A DNA stretch of 64,000 bases from Bacteroidales bacterium (GCA_015060325.1 SUYQ01000009.1:31775-95774), one strand, 5' to 3'. Counted from the stretch's first letter, positions 33,423 to 43,287 are shown. A program made the numbers and translations. The notes: generated from the letters alone by a model not told the origin.

Positions 33423-33545
33423 AAGTCCCTTTCCCGAGGAAAGGGGTTTGGGGAAAGGGTAACGTACAGATTTTCATATTATAGTCCGACCTTCCCAAAA
33501 TCCTCCAGTCAGATCCAACCATTAAAATAAATAATACATTAGAAA
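33423..33545 (+). repeat. 123-bp direct repeat, copy B (ends at the regulator start codon)
   Basis: The second copy, after a 21-base spacer (GAATTTAAGCGAAGCGATAGT), ends one base before the ATG of the regulator, so it forms its entire 5' leader. The 355-base gap 33192-33546 holds only the cmk promoter and these copies. Confidence 0.92.
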
Positions 33546-33546
33546 T

Positions 33547-34695
33547 ATGAAAATATTAGTTATTGATGACGAACGTTCAATCAGGAACTCCCTCAAGGAA
33601 ATTCTGATTGATGAAGGTTATGAGGTTGAAGTAGCAGAAAATGGTGTGCAGGGCCTTTCGATGGTAGAGAAAGAAAAATATGACGTGATCTTCTGCGATA
33701 TAAAAATGCCTGAAATGGACGGAATGGAAGTTCTGGACAAATTAATGCAGATGGGCATTGATGCGGCCGTCGTAATGATCTCAGGACATGGTGATATCGA
33801 CACAGCCGTAGAAAGTATCAAAAAAGGGGCGTTTGACTTCATCCAGAAACCTTTGGATCTGAACCGTATCCTAATAACTATAAAGAATGCTACTGAGAAG
33901 GTTCATCTTGTAAAGGAAACCAAGATATTGAAGAAGAAGGTCTACGGTCAGCCGATGATCGGCGAGTCCGAGCCGCTTCTCCATATAAGGGCGATGATTG
34001 ACAAGGTGGCTCCTACAGATGCCAGGGTGCTTATCATAGGCTCAAACGGAACAGGTAAGGAACTGGTTGCCCGTAATCTCCATCAGAAGAGCCGTCGTTC
34101 TGCAATGCCATATGTGGAAGTGAATTGTGCCGCTATCCCTTCCGAACTCATCGAAAGCGAACTTTTCGGACATGAGAAAGGCTCTTTCACCTCTGCAATC
34201 AAGCAGCATAAGGGCAAGTTTGAGCAGGCAGACGGAGGTACACTTTTCCTTGATGAGATCGGTGATATGTCACTTGCAGCGCAGGCAAAAGTGCTTCGAG
34301 TGCTGCAGGAAAAGAAACTGTCCAGGGTCGGAAGCGACAAGGATATCACCGTAGATGTACGCGTAGTGGCTGCTACCAACAAGAATCTTAAAGATGAGAT
34401 CGCAAAGGGAACATTCAGGGAAGACCTTTACCATCGTCTCAGCGTTATAGTCATAAACGTGCCGACTCTGGACGAAAGGAAGAGTGACATTCCACTTCTC
34501 GTAGAGCACTTCATAGACCAGATATGCTCTGAAACAGGGATGCCTCCACGCCCAATAGATCCGGACGCACTCAAACTGCTCGTGGACAAGACCTGGACGG
34601 GTAACATCAGGGAATTGCGTAACGTCGTTGAACGTCTCCTGATTCTTTCAGGAGCGACAATTTCGGCTGATGATGTGAAATCATATGTCCTTTAA
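33547..34695 (+). CDS. NtrC-like response regulator lacking the DNA-binding domain
   Basis: This 382-residue protein has a receiver domain (acidic pair Asp7/Asp8, phosphoacceptor Asp51 in FCDIKMPEMDG, Lys in FIQKPLD) and an AAA+ sigma-54-activator domain (Walker A GSNGTGKELVARNLH, Walker B GGTLFLDEIGDM, sensor II region NIRELRNVVERL). It ends 18 residues after that (ATISADDVKSYVL) with no Fis-type helix-turn-helix. The sigma-54-contacting GAFTGA loop reads GSFTSA. It may therefore act without promoter-specific binding, or not through sigma-54. The gene is convergent with a histidine kinase gene and their stops overlap by 4 bases, so the two are probably partners. Its leader is duplicated. Confidence 0.88.
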   Translation: MKILVIDDERSIRNSLKEILIDEGYEVEVAENGVQGLSMVEKEKYDVIFCDIKMPEMDGMEVLDKLMQMGIDAAVVMISGHGDIDTAVESIKKGAFDFIQKPLDLNRILITIKNATEKVHLVKETKILKKKVYGQPMIGESEPLLHIRAMIDKVAPTDARVLIIGSNGTGKELVARNLHQKSRRSAMPYVEVNCAAIPSELIESELFGHEKGSFTSAIKQHKGKFEQADGGTLFLDEIGDMSLAAQAKVLRVLQEKKLSRVGSDKDITVDVRVVAATNKNLKDEIAKGTFREDLYHRLSVIVINVPTLDERKSDIPLLVEHFIDQICSETGMPPRPIDPDALKLLVDKTWTGNIRELRNVVERLLILSGATISADDVKSYVL

Positions 34696-37600
34696 CCTTC
34701 TGATTTAGGGAGGCTCACCACGAAACTGGCCCCTCCAAATGCGAAGGATTTCTGATAGCTGATTTCGCCGTCACATTTTTCTATGATATTACGGCAGATC
34801 GCAAGACCGAGTCCGGTACCTCCGGACTTGGTCGTAAAGTTAGGTGTGAACAGCTTGTCAAGATTGTCTTTGCCTACTCCAGGACCATTGTCATCGAATG
34901 CGATGTCAAAGAAACCGTCTTTAGTTCCATGTCTCAAGCAGATCAGTATCTTTCCCTCTGCCGGAGATTCTCCGTTTTCGACAGCCTCTTTCTGCTGGTT
35001 CTCTACGGCCTGGATAGCATTGTTCAGGAGATTGACAAATACTCGTATGATCTGTGGTTTAGGCCCGACGACGACTGCGTTCTCCAGACCGATATATGAT
35101 ATCCTGATGTTCTCCTTGTTGTCAAACAGCATTACCTGATCCTTGAGGACCTTGTCCAGATCGATTTCAACCGGTTCTTCCGAATAAAGCTTTGCAAATG
35201 TTGAGAATTCATTTGCCGTGTCTGAAAGTATCTGTATGTGCTCCAGAACTACATCCGCAACCTGTTCGAACTTTTCTTCCCATTTAGGATTGTTGTTCTG
35301 CTTGAGTCTGATAAGTCGCTGGATTTCAAGTTTGATAGGTGTCAGCGGGTTCTTTATTTCATGGGCCACCTGTCGTGCCATTTCGCTCCAAGCCTTGTCT
35401 CGTTCGGCCTGAGCCAACTGCTTTGTGGAGTCGGACAGATCTTTAACCATTCGGTTGTAGGCATCTACGAGTGACGATATTTCATCATCTCGTTTGTAGA
35501 TGATGTACTCAAGTTTGTTGATGTTTCCTCCGCTCATTTTCTTTCCCATCTCGACAAGTGGTGCGAACATCGAGTTGATGATCCTGTTGCTTATGACAAG
35601 CGTTATGATCAGAAGGAGAATGAAGGCGTTGATGATCAATGCAGCATGGAAGAAACTGTCTTTCATGAAATCATAATCCGTATCTGTGTACGGAACACAC
35701 ATGATGGCTACAATATCTCCTTTATCGTTCAATAGAGGCGCATACAATGTCCAGTACTCATAGCCGTCCATTTCTTCCTCCAGAATGTAGAATCTTTTGC
35801 AGCGGCTCTGGATGTTGTGATATGCCTCGTCGTCAATACGGCTGCTCAGGATTCTGTTTTCAAAGATTTCGGGGGAAGTTGACCTGAATACTTTACCCTC
35901 AGGTGTATATAATGTGATGTCTGATCTGGTGGTATTGCCCACGTCGTTGAGCAGTGTCGCAAAGTGAGTGCTGGTCAGTTCTTTCCAGTCGTTGATGTTG
36001 CCGGTCCGGCTTTCAAGCATTCCTTGAATGGTGCTCACTCGCGATTTCATCATGTTGAACATGTTCTGCTTGTTCCGTTTGTATACGAACGTGATGCTTA
36101 CTGCTGCCATCGCGGACAGCAACAGGAACGAAGATGAAAGGATTATAATGCTTATCCTGGTTCTGAAGTAATTGCTTCTGAACTTTTTCTGTTTATTGTT
36201 CTTGGTCGGAATCAGCAGTCCTAGAAGAGTAAGTCCAAGGAAAAGATATGAGAGTGAGGTAAAATAAATCAGTCCGGTCCTCATTGGCCTTGTGATGACA
36301 ATGATTTCATCATCATCAGTGCGTATGACAAAATGGACATGGTCATCCGTTCTGTACGTTCCTGCCTTACCCGGATCTTTGGCATGACTGAGGTATACTT
36401 CCGGTACGTTTGGATAGGGGAAAGACCCTCCGTATGTCGTCAGGACGCCATTCTTGTATTTGGCATAAGAATAGATGCCGGGGACATTGATGTTTGGCAC
36501 TCTACGCAGATGGCTCAGTATGTTATGGTATCCTCGTCCCTCCTTATTGGTTTTAGGCTCTATTTGAAGAATAAGCCTGCCGATGCCTTTCCTATTGTCG
36601 GGATATACGAAGATTCCTGCATATTTTCCGTGTCCCTGTTTGTCGTACAGGAATAAAAAGTGGCTGCTGCCGCTTATTGGATTCCCGTTTTGCGTGATGT
36701 TTCTCAACAGTTCCTGCTCCATGATCGTGTTGTCATGGATGATTGTTGCCCTTATATCATATTTATTGCTGAACTGGTTGAGATAAAATTCCTTAATCCT
36801 GTTCAAGATAATGGATTCACCGTGCTTGTGATTGATAAGTGAGACTATGTTGGGATCTTCTGCAATACGTTCTTCAATGGAGATGAGTTCCTTTTCCAGT
36901 TCCGGATCACTGTCGGTAGCTATGACTTCCGCCCAGTCCGTCATCTTTTCCTGTTCTTTTCGGAATCCGTTCATACTGGTGAGGACAGTGAAGTAGCTGG
37001 CGCATACAAAGGCGTAGATTATAAGTCTTCTACGGGTGAGAATGTTATAATGCCGACCTGTGAATTCGTATATGGCAGGCTTGGTTTGCTGCATCAACAT
37101 TGGCAGGCAGGAAAGCAGACATGCATATGAAAGATATACTATGACGGTGTAGGATATGTTGTCGCTTGCTTTGTATAGTTCCAGGCTGACCTTTGAATTG
37201 TTGATGAAACTGATCAGGGTAACATGGATATATATCGCAATGGCGATCATGCTGACAATAACGAATATCCCATATATCGCAGCTTTCCGTTTTGCGGTTC
37301 TGGCATCTTTATGTATGCTTTTGCTGATGCGTCCCTTGATCATGAAGGTACATACGCATATGATGAAGATGAAACTGTTTATCAGCAACAGTTCACCCAA
37401 GGATGAGAATATCTTGTCGGAGAATATGGCCGGTGAGAATATCTCATGCGTTTCCCCCAGCTGACGGCTCCAGAAATAGGCTGTGGCCATTATCGCAACA
37501 AGGAGGGGAACAACGGTGAAATATACCTTGAATGTCCTATGCCCCGCAAGGAAAAGCATCAATGCGAATGTGAATACAGCCAGTGCTATCCATCTGAGAG

Positions 37601-38270
37601 TGCAGTTGTCCAGAATGGGGGAATGAAGGGAGGAATCGTAGGTTATCTTGAACAGTGAAACTCCGTTTATCTGGACAGGCATGCCTTCCGGATGGCTCAA
37701 TGGCTGAATGGAATACGGTACTCTCAGTTTCAGGTCAGGATTTACTCCGTTCTTGGACGGACTGACTTCATCAATGATGCTGTTCTTTATTTCTATACCG
37801 GCAATGACTTTGTCGTTCCATTTTCCATCGACGTATTTGATCAGATACCATTTGGTGCCTATATTCAAATATTTCAGTTCCTTAGTGACAGCGCTCAGCG
37901 GGGATTCTATCCTGTTGTCAAACGGACTGAGGCGATGGAATACCATCTTGTGCGAGATGTTGTCATTTATGATCGGGAACAGGTTGGACCACGAAATGAG
38001 AGAATCATTGACATAGCGGTAGATGACGATATCTTCAGCCAGATTCTCTGGATTGCTTTGGGTGCCGGGTTCCTTCGCTAATGTACTTTTGATCGCCCTG
38101 TCTAGCTTGTCAATCTTTTCGTGGATTTTTTTCGTGGTCTTCTCAGCTGCCTTCTCGATATTCCCACCACCGACAATGTTTGTCATCGACAAGACAAAGA
38201 TCGCCAATGATAATACAAGACATACAAGGGGTATCTTCTTATATATGGTTGTGTTGCTTAACTTGATCAT
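34692..38270 (-). CDS. Large membrane sensor histidine kinase (NtrY-like)
   Basis: This 1192-residue protein is much longer than a typical kinase. There is one membrane helix near residue 11-32 followed by an extracytoplasmic region to about 225. A cluster of about six helices follows (225-430), then a long second extracytoplasmic region (about 440-680) and further helices near 690 and 720. A dCache/PAS-like sensor segment leads to a last helix (AALIINAFILLLIITLVI) and a HAMP domain. The phosphoacceptor is His in RQVAHEIKNPLTPIKLEIQ. The ATPase lid is FDDNGPGVGKDNLDKLF and GGTGLGLAICRNI. It starts 3 bases after the rlmH stop and is convergent with the response regulator. The ligand is unknown. 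Confidence 0.88.
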   Translation of the reverse strand: MIKLSNTTIYKKIPLVCLVLSLAIFVLSMTNIVGGGNIEKAAEKTTKKIHEKIDKLDRAIKSTLAKEPGTQSNPENLAEDIVIYRYVNDSLISWSNLFPIINDNISHKMVFHRLSPFDNRIESPLSAVTKELKYLNIGTKWYLIKYVDGKWNDKVIAGIEIKNSIIDEVSPSKNGVNPDLKLRVPYSIQPLSHPEGMPVQINGVSLFKITYDSSLHSPILDNCTLRWIALAVFTFALMLFLAGHRTFKVYFTVVPLLVAIMATAYFWSRQLGETHEIFSPAIFSDKIFSSLGELLLINSFIFIICVCTFMIKGRISKSIHKDARTAKRKAAIYGIFVIVSMIAIAIYIHVTLISFINNSKVSLELYKASDNISYTVIVYLSYACLLSCLPMLMQQTKPAIYEFTGRHYNILTRRRLIIYAFVCASYFTVLTSMNGFRKEQEKMTDWAEVIATDSDPELEKELISIEERIAEDPNIVSLINHKHGESIILNRIKEFYLNQFSNKYDIRATIIHDNTIMEQELLRNITQNGNPISGSSHFLFLYDKQGHGKYAGIFVYPDNRKGIGRLILQIEPKTNKEGRGYHNILSHLRRVPNINVPGIYSYAKYKNGVLTTYGGSFPYPNVPEVYLSHAKDPGKAGTYRTDDHVHFVIRTDDDEIIVITRPMRTGLIYFTSLSYLFLGLTLLGLLIPTKNNKQKKFRSNYFRTRISIIILSSSFLLLSAMAAVSITFVYKRNKQNMFNMMKSRVSTIQGMLESRTGNINDWKELTSTHFATLLNDVGNTTRSDITLYTPEGKVFRSTSPEIFENRILSSRIDDEAYHNIQSRCKRFYILEEEMDGYEYWTLYAPLLNDKGDIVAIMCVPYTDTDYDFMKDSFFHAALIINAFILLLIITLVISNRIINSMFAPLVEMGKKMSGGNINKLEYIIYKRDDEISSLVDAYNRMVKDLSDSTKQLAQAERDKAWSEMARQVAHEIKNPLTPIKLEIQRLIRLKQNNNPKWEEKFEQVADVVLEHIQILSDTANEFSTFAKLYSEEPVEIDLDKVLKDQVMLFDNKENIRISYIGLENAVVVGPKPQIIRVFVNLLNNAIQAVENQQKEAVENGESPAEGKILICLRHGTKDGFFDIAFDDNGPGVGKDNLDKLFTPNFTTKSGGTGLGLAICRNIIEKCDGEISYQKSFAFGGASFVVSLPKSEG

Positions 38271-38273
38271 ACG

Positions 38274-38747
38274 TCATTCATGGTGGTAAGGCTCTCCTCT
38301 CATGATGGTGAAGGCGCGATATATCTGTTCTGCAAATATGGCTCTTACCATCTGGTGGGAGAATGTCATTCTTGAAAGTGATATCTTTGAATTGGCTCTG
38401 CTGTAGACTTCCTCGGAGAATCCGTAGGCGCCTCCGATTACGAATACAATGTCCTTGCCATTATATGAAATCTTGTCCTGAAGTACTTTGGCCAGCTCGA
38501 CGGATGAATACTGTTTTCCTCTCTCATCCATGAGGATGACATCATCTGTAGGGCGGATGTTCTTGAGGATGAGTTCTCCTTCGCGTGACTTGATCTGCTC
38601 CTTGGACAGGGATGACACATTCTTCAGCTCCGGAATCTCTACCACTGCAAACGGAATGTAATGCTTGAGCCTGGATATATAGATATCCATTCCCTGTCTT
38701 ACCCAATCCTTGTCGGTCTTTCCTACTGTGAGCAGAGTTATCTTCAT
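38274..38747 (-). CDS. rlmH: 23S rRNA (pseudouridine-1915-N3)-methyltransferase
   Basis: A SPOUT-family enzyme of 157 residues. MKITLLTVGKTDKDWV is the usual N-terminus, VILMDERGKQYSSVELA and IVFVIGGAYGFSEEV form the trefoil-knot SAM site, and SLSRMTFSHQMVRAIFAEQIYRA and GEPYHHE are the C-terminal signature. The track start at 38996 runs back through the der terminator, so the ATG at 38747 was chosen. It is followed without gap by the sensor kinase gene. Confidence 0.95.
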   Translation of the reverse strand: MKITLLTVGKTDKDWVRQGMDIYISRLKHYIPFAVVEIPELKNVSSLSKEQIKSREGELILKNIRPTDDVILMDERGKQYSSVELAKVLQDKISYNGKDIVFVIGGAYGFSEEVYSRANSKISLSRMTFSHQMVRAIFAEQIYRAFTIMRGEPYHHE

Positions 38748-38786
38748 TGCCGGATATTTTGACAAATATAATAAATCTAAATAAAA

Positions 38787-38806
38787 AAGGGTGCCGAAGC
38801 ACCCTT
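38787..38806 (-). terminator. Intrinsic terminator after der
   Basis: An 8-bp stem AAGGGTGC/GCACCCTT with a 4-base loop, followed on the minus strand by TTTTTTATTT, immediately past the der stop. Confidence 0.88.
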
Positions 38807-38809
38807 GAA

Positions 38810-40117
38810 TTATTTCTGTCTCAAGAATATGTGTACCGGACATCCGAGGAAGTCGAACTTCGAGCGAAGCTTGTTCTCGAGGAATCTCCTGTACGGTTCG
38901 CGGATATACTGCGGAAGGTTGCAGAAGAATGCAAACGACGGAGAACGGGTCGGAAGCTGGGTTATGTACTTGATCTTGATGTACTTTCCCTTCCATGCCG
39001 GTGGCGGATAGTTCTCTATCTCCGGCAGCATCTCTTCGTTGATCTTTGATGTCGGGATCTTGCGTGAATAGTTTTCGTATACATGTGCGGCAGCGTCGAG
39101 CACGTCCATGATCCTCTGCTTGTTGATCACAGAAGTGAAGATGATCGGGAGGTCATTGAAAGGTGCAAGACGCTCCTTGATGGCCTGGGTGTATTCCTTC
39201 ATCGTGTTGCTGTCCTTCTCGATGGTGTCCCACTTGTTCACGACAATCACGCATCCCTTCTTGTTACGCTGGATGAGGTTGAATATGGCCATGTCCTGGG
39301 ATTCGATTCCGCTCTGTGCATCGATCATGAGTATGCAGACGTCTGAATGTTCGATCGCGCGGATAGATCTCATCACCGAGTAGAACTCAAGGTCTTCGTG
39401 GACCTTTGTCTTCTTGCGCATTCCGGCAGTATCCACCAGCATGAACTCATGACCGAACTTGTTGTAGAGGGTTGCGATGGAGTCACGTGTGGTGCCGGCG
39501 ATAGGTGTCACGATGTTCCTTTCCTTGCCGAGCAGGGCGTTGGTGAGTGACGACTTTCCGACGTTAGGTTTTCCGACGATGGTGAAGTGGGGAAGGTCCG
39601 GACGCTCATCCTTGTCAGGGTCTTCTGCAGGAAGTTCTTTCACGATAGCATCAAGAAGGTCTCCGGTACCGCCTCCGTTGGCAGCAGAAATGCTGTATAC
39701 TTCTCCAAGACCAAGCGAATAGAACTGGAATGCATCATACATCTTTTCTCCTGAGTCGATCTTGTTTACTGCAAGTACGACCGGCTTTCCGCTGCGGCGC
39801 AGGATGTCTGCGATTTCCTCATCATAATCAGTGATGCCTGTGCCTGCCTCTACCATGAAAAGCACGACGTGTGCTTCCTCGATGGCCAGGACAACCTGCT
39901 TGCGGATCTCTTCTTCGAAGATGTCATCAGAATTGGAAGTGTATCCGCCGGTGTCTACAACCGAAAACTCGGTTCCGCACCATTCACATCTTCCATAATG
40001 TCTGTCGCGGGTCACACCCGCAGTTTCGTCAACGATCGCCTGACGCATTCCTACGAGGCGGTTGAAAAGAGTGGACTTTCCCACGTTTGGACGTCCTACA
40101 ATAGCTAAAAGACTCAT
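38810..40117 (-). CDS. der: Ribosome biogenesis GTPase Der (EngA)
   Basis: This 435-residue protein has two G domains: [16 protein letters not shown] with DTGGYTS and NKIDSG at the N-terminus, and [16 protein letters not shown] with DTAGMRKK and NKWD in the middle. A C-terminal KH-like domain follows ([32 protein letters not shown]). It acts in 50S assembly. It is the last gene of engB-prs-small membrane protein-der. Confidence 0.96.
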   Translation of the reverse strand: MSLLAIVGRPNVGKSTLFNRLVGMRQAIVDETAGVTRDRHYGRCEWCGTEFSVVDTGGYTSNSDDIFEEEIRKQVVLAIEEAHVVLFMVEAGTGITDYDEEIADILRRSGKPVVLAVNKIDSGEKMYDAFQFYSLGLGEVYSISAANGGGTGDLLDAIVKELPAEDPDKDERPDLPHFTIVGKPNVGKSSLTNALLGKERNIVTPIAGTTRDSIATLYNKFGHEFMLVDTAGMRKKTKVHEDLEFYSVMRSIRAIEHSDVCILMIDAQSGIESQDMAIFNLIQRNKKGCVIVVNKWDTIEKDSNTMKEYTQAIKERLAPFNDLPIIFTSVINKQRIMDVLDAAAHVYENYSRKIPTSKINEEMLPEIENYPPPAWKGKYIKIKYITQLPTRSPSFAFFCNLPQYIREPYRRFLENKLRSKFDFLGCPVHIFLRQK

Positions 40118-40126
40118 ATTGATCGT

Positions 40127-40372
40127 TTATTTGCAGTCGGATCCGCAGCTCGCGCATCCTCCTTCATCGCACTTAGGGGTCCCGTCGGCATTCTTGGGAC
40201 CCCAAAGTTTCATTTCTTCTTCCTTTGCACACTTGATGCCCCTTTTGCGCATCTCCTTATTGTTCTCGATCTCAGTCTCAGGGAACTTTCCGTTCTTACG
40301 GAAAATGATATTGAAACATAGACCGAATACGCAGAGTGCAACCAGGACTAACGCTGCCAGAAATATTTCCAT
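40127..40372 (-). CDS. Small membrane protein with Cys-rich tail
   Basis: This 81-residue protein has one N-terminal membrane helix (LAALVLVALCVFGLCFNIIF), a basic/acidic middle and a C-terminal cluster CDEGGCASCGSDCK that could bind a metal. I know similar short proteins from this position in Bacteroidota but no function. It lies between prs (8 bases) and der (9 bases), so it is expressed with them. Confidence 0.75.
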   Translation of the reverse strand: MEIFLAALVLVALCVFGLCFNIIFRKNGKFPETEIENNKEMRKRGIKCAKEEEMKLWGPKNADGTPKCDEGGCASCGSDCK

Positions 40373-40380
40373 TTCAGTTC

Positions 40381-41331
40381 CTAGTTAATGAAGCTTGAGC
40401 TGATCTCCTCGTAGTTGTACACCTTGTTTATGATGTCTGCGAAGATGTCACTCATCGAAAGGACTGTTATCTTCTTCTTGTCCTTCTCAGGATCGCTGCT
40501 CAATGGAATTGTGTCAGATACGATGACCTCTTCCAGAGCTGATTCTGCAATCCTGTCATAAGCAGGACCTGAGAATACAGCGTGAGTAGCGCAAGCCCTC
40601 ACGCTTGCCGCTCCCATTTCCTTCAGCACGTTCGCAGCCTTTGCCAGAGTTCCAGCTGTGTCAATCATGTCGTCAACGATTACAACATTCTTGCCTTCAA
40701 CCTCTCCGATCGCTGTTATCGAACCTACCACGTTTGCTTTTTCGCGTGACTTGTGGCAGATGATGACAGGGCACTGGAGGTAGCGTGCATATGCATTCGC
40801 TCTCTTGGCTCCACCCATATCTGGTGCTGCGATTGCAAGGTTCTCGATATTCATCGCCTTGAGGTGAGGGAGGAATACTGCACTTGCATAGATATGATCT
40901 ACAGGGAAATCGAAGAATCCCTGGATCTGATCGGCGTGAAGGTCGCATGTCATCACTCGGTCGCATCCGGCCGCTTCAAGCATGTTTGCGACCAGTTTTG
41001 CACCGATTGAAACTCTTGGCTTGTCCTTTCTGTCCTGTCTTGCCCATCCGAAATAAGGCATCACTGCAATCACCTTGTGAGCAGATGCTCTCTTTGCTGC
41101 ATCGATCATCAGAAGGAGCTCGAACAGATTGTCTGTAGGAGGGTATGTCGACTGGATGATGAATACAGTCGCTCCACGTACGCTTTCGTTGTAGCATGGC
41201 TGGAATTCGCCGTCGCTGAAAGTGAGTACATCTGATGCTCCAAGCTTGAGTCCGAGCTTGGTCGCAACCTTTTCAGCAAAGTCTCTCGAAGCTTTGCATG
41301 TGAAAACCTTGATTTTATGTTCGTCGTGCAT
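40381..41331 (-). CDS. prs: Ribose-phosphate pyrophosphokinase
   Basis: Makes PRPP from ribose 5-phosphate and ATP. It has 316 residues. FSDGEFQPCYNESVRGATVFIIQS, YFGWARQDRKDKPRVSIGAKLVANML (catalytic flexible loop), DLHADQIQGFFD and the PRPP loop VVIVDDMIDTAGTLAKAA are all present. It is second in the minus-strand operon after engB, with a 20-base gap. Confidence 0.96.
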   Translation of the reverse strand: MHDEHKIKVFTCKASRDFAEKVATKLGLKLGASDVLTFSDGEFQPCYNESVRGATVFIIQSTYPPTDNLFELLLMIDAAKRASAHKVIAVMPYFGWARQDRKDKPRVSIGAKLVANMLEAAGCDRVMTCDLHADQIQGFFDFPVDHIYASAVFLPHLKAMNIENLAIAAPDMGGAKRANAYARYLQCPVIICHKSREKANVVGSITAIGEVEGKNVVIVDDMIDTAGTLAKAANVLKEMGAASVRACATHAVFSGPAYDRIAESALEEVIVSDTIPLSSDPEKDKKKITVLSMSDIFADIINKVYNYEEISSSFIN

Positions 41332-41351
41332 GGGTATATGAGGGTTTATGG

Positions 41352-41963
41352 TTATTTTTCGTTTTTCTTGAGACTTTCGAGCACCGATTCTATGTAGTCC
41401 AGTATCTCATCTCTTCCAAGTCCGGTCTCTGACGAGCTGACGAATGTCGGAGGAAGTTCTTCCCAGAGTTCGAGAATCTGTTTCTTGTTTTTCTCGACCT
41501 GAGCGGCGAGGGCGTTCGGACCGTTCTTGTCTCCCTTGGTGAAGATGATTGCGAACGGAATCTGTCCAAGGCCTAGTTCGGTCAGGAAGTCCATGTCCAC
41601 CTTGCCGATGTCGTGACGTGAGTCTATAAGGACAAACAGCATGACCATCTCATCGGAGAAATTGAGGTAGTTCCTGATGACCTGCTCCAGTTTCTGCTTG
41701 CCGGTAGCCGACATCTTTGCATAGCCGTAGCCTGGGAGGTCTACAAGATACCACTCGCGGTTGATCAGGAAATGATTTACAAGACGGGTCTTGCCGGGTT
41801 TGCTGGATGTCATCGCAAGCTTCTTGTTCCGGCAAAGCATGTTTATAAGAGACGATTTTCCGACATTGGACCTGCCGATGAATGCAAACTCAGGAAACTT
41901 CTGCTTTGGCTTCTCAGAAATCCTGGTGCTGCTGCCGGAAAAAAGTGCTTCGGTGATCTTCAT
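41352..41963 (-). CDS. engB: Ribosome biogenesis GTP-binding protein EngB (YsxC)
   Basis: This 203-residue GTPase has P-loop GRSNVGKSSLINML, switch region SSKPGKTRLVNHFLIN, G3 DLPGYGYAKM and G4 FTKGDK. It acts in large-subunit assembly. It is the first gene of its operon, with the promoter at 41989. Confidence 0.95.
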   Translation of the reverse strand: MKITEALFSGSSTRISEKPKQKFPEFAFIGRSNVGKSSLINMLCRNKKLAMTSSKPGKTRLVNHFLINREWYLVDLPGYGYAKMSATGKQKLEQVIRNYLNFSDEMVMLFVLIDSRHDIGKVDMDFLTELGLGQIPFAIIFTKGDKNGPNALAAQVEKNKKQILELWEELPPTFVSSSETGLGRDEILDYIESVLESLKKNEK

Positions 41964-41988
41964 GATAATGATGGTCTCTTAAACGGCG

Positions 41989-41996
41989 CAAAGATA
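41989..41996 (-). promoter_or_regulatory. Promoter -7 element (TATCTTTG) of the engB operon
   Basis: A minus-strand TAnnTTTG match 26 bases before the engB ATG. Confidence 0.6.
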
Positions 41997-42049
41997 TGAA
42001 ATTTATTTGATTTCTTTCAGAATGATGCCTTGTGTTAGGGAAATTTTGC

Positions 42050-42057
42050 TAAATTTG
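42050..42057 (+). promoter_or_regulatory. Promoter -7 element (TAAATTTG) of xseA
   Basis: A TAnnTTTG match 34 bases before the xseA ATG, divergent from the engB promoter. Confidence 0.6.
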
Positions 42058-42090
42058 TTGCGGTAGACATGAAAATTTGAACGATCTGCG

Positions 42091-43287
42091 ATGGAAAGAG
42101 ATTTTATTGACCTATTTGAGTTTCAGACAAGGCTTAAACAGGGGGTAGAATCGCTTTTTCCCAACCGTCTGTGGATCAAGGCGGAAGTCAGTGCAATAAA
42201 GGCGCGTTCCGGCGGACATTGCTATCTTGAGCTTTCTCAAAGTGATGAAAAAGGTCTTGTCGCCAAGGTCAATGCCATCATATGGGCATCCAAATACAGA
42301 TTCATTGCTCCATATTTCGAGTCGGTCACAGGTTCTCCGCTTCAGGAGGGCATGACGGTACTTGTCGAGGTGCAGGTAAATTTCAGTCAGCTGTACGGTT
42401 TCTCGCTGATAATCAATGATGTGGATCCGGAGTTCTCCCTCGGAGTCAAGGAACTCGAGCGGCAGAAGACGATTGAGCGTCTTCAGAAAGAAGGTCTCAT
42501 CGATCTTCAGAAGGAGCTTGCTCTGCCGCGCCTTCCATATGACCTGGCGGTGATATCGGCTTCTGATGCGGCAGGCTACAGGGATTTCATCCGCCATCTT
42601 GACGAAAATCCGTATGGGTTCAAGGTCTGTACGGAGCTGTATCCGGCCCTTATGCAAGGCGTGGATTGTCCCTCGTCCGTTATTGCGGCCCTGGATGCGG
42701 TTCTGGATTCCGGCAGGAGGTATGATGCGGTGCTGATCCTGAGGGGAGGGGGCTCGAAGCTGGATCTGGCCTGTTTCGATGACTATGAGATGTCGGCGGT
42801 GATAGCCCAATATCCTCTTCCTGTACTGACTGCCATCGGTCACGATCAGGACCATCATGTATGTGACATGGTGGCGCATGAATATGTCAAGACTCCGACT
42901 GCGTTGGCGGATTTCATACTTGGAATATATGAAGATGAGGATGCGGGACTGACTTCTTTCGAGAATCGCATACGTCTTGCCGTATCCAATCGTTTCTATC
43001 GCGAGGAGGCATTGCTTGATTCCCTTGCGGCGAGGGTGAAAGGAGGATTTTCCCTTAAGATTGCAGCCATGGAGTCTGCCTTGCAGGTGCTTCAGACCCG
43101 GATCGAGGCTGCTGATCCCAGGAGGATTCTGGACAGGGGATATGCGCTGGCGGTAGATGGGGACGGAGTGGTGCTGAAGGGCGCATCGGGGATCTCGTCC
43201 GGGGACAGGATGTCGGTGCTTTATGCGGACGGACAGCTGGAATGTACGGTTGACAACGTCATCCTGAGGAGCCCGAAGATTTGTTGA
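42091..43287 (+). CDS. xseA: Exodeoxyribonuclease VII large subunit
   Basis: This 398-residue protein has an N-terminal OB fold (NRLWIKAEVSAIKARSGGHCYLEL) and a catalytic core (LALPRLPYDLAVISASDAAGYRDFIRHL, ILRGGGSKLDLACFDDYEM, PVLTAIGHDQDHHVCDMVAHEYVKTPTALADFI). It degrades single-stranded DNA together with XseB. The C-terminus ends NVILRSPKIC, encoded by the first of two copies of a GTCATCCTGAGGAGCCCGAAG repeat, so the native C-terminus has been replaced or extended by a repeat. xseB starts 58 bases downstream. Confidence 0.94.
   Translation: MERDFIDLFEFQTRLKQGVESLFPNRLWIKAEVSAIKARSGGHCYLELSQSDEKGLVAKVNAIIWASKYRFIAPYFESVTGSPLQEGMTVLVEVQVNFSQLYGFSLIINDVDPEFSLGVKELERQKTIERLQKEGLIDLQKELALPRLPYDLAVISASDAAGYRDFIRHLDENPYGFKVCTELYPALMQGVDCPSSVIAALDAVLDSGRRYDAVLILRGGGSKLDLACFDDYEMSAVIAQYPLPVLTAIGHDQDHHVCDMVAHEYVKTPTALADFILGIYEDEDAGLTSFENRIRLAVSNRFYREEALLDSLAARVKGGFSLKIAAMESALQVLQTRIEAADPRRILDRGYALAVDGDGVVLKGASGISSGDRMSVLYADGQLECTVDNVILRSPKIC

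Noticed and set aside
38748-38996. N-terminal extension of RlmH in the ORF track
   Set aside because: It runs through the der terminator and the 3' end of der; RlmH of normal length starts at 38747.
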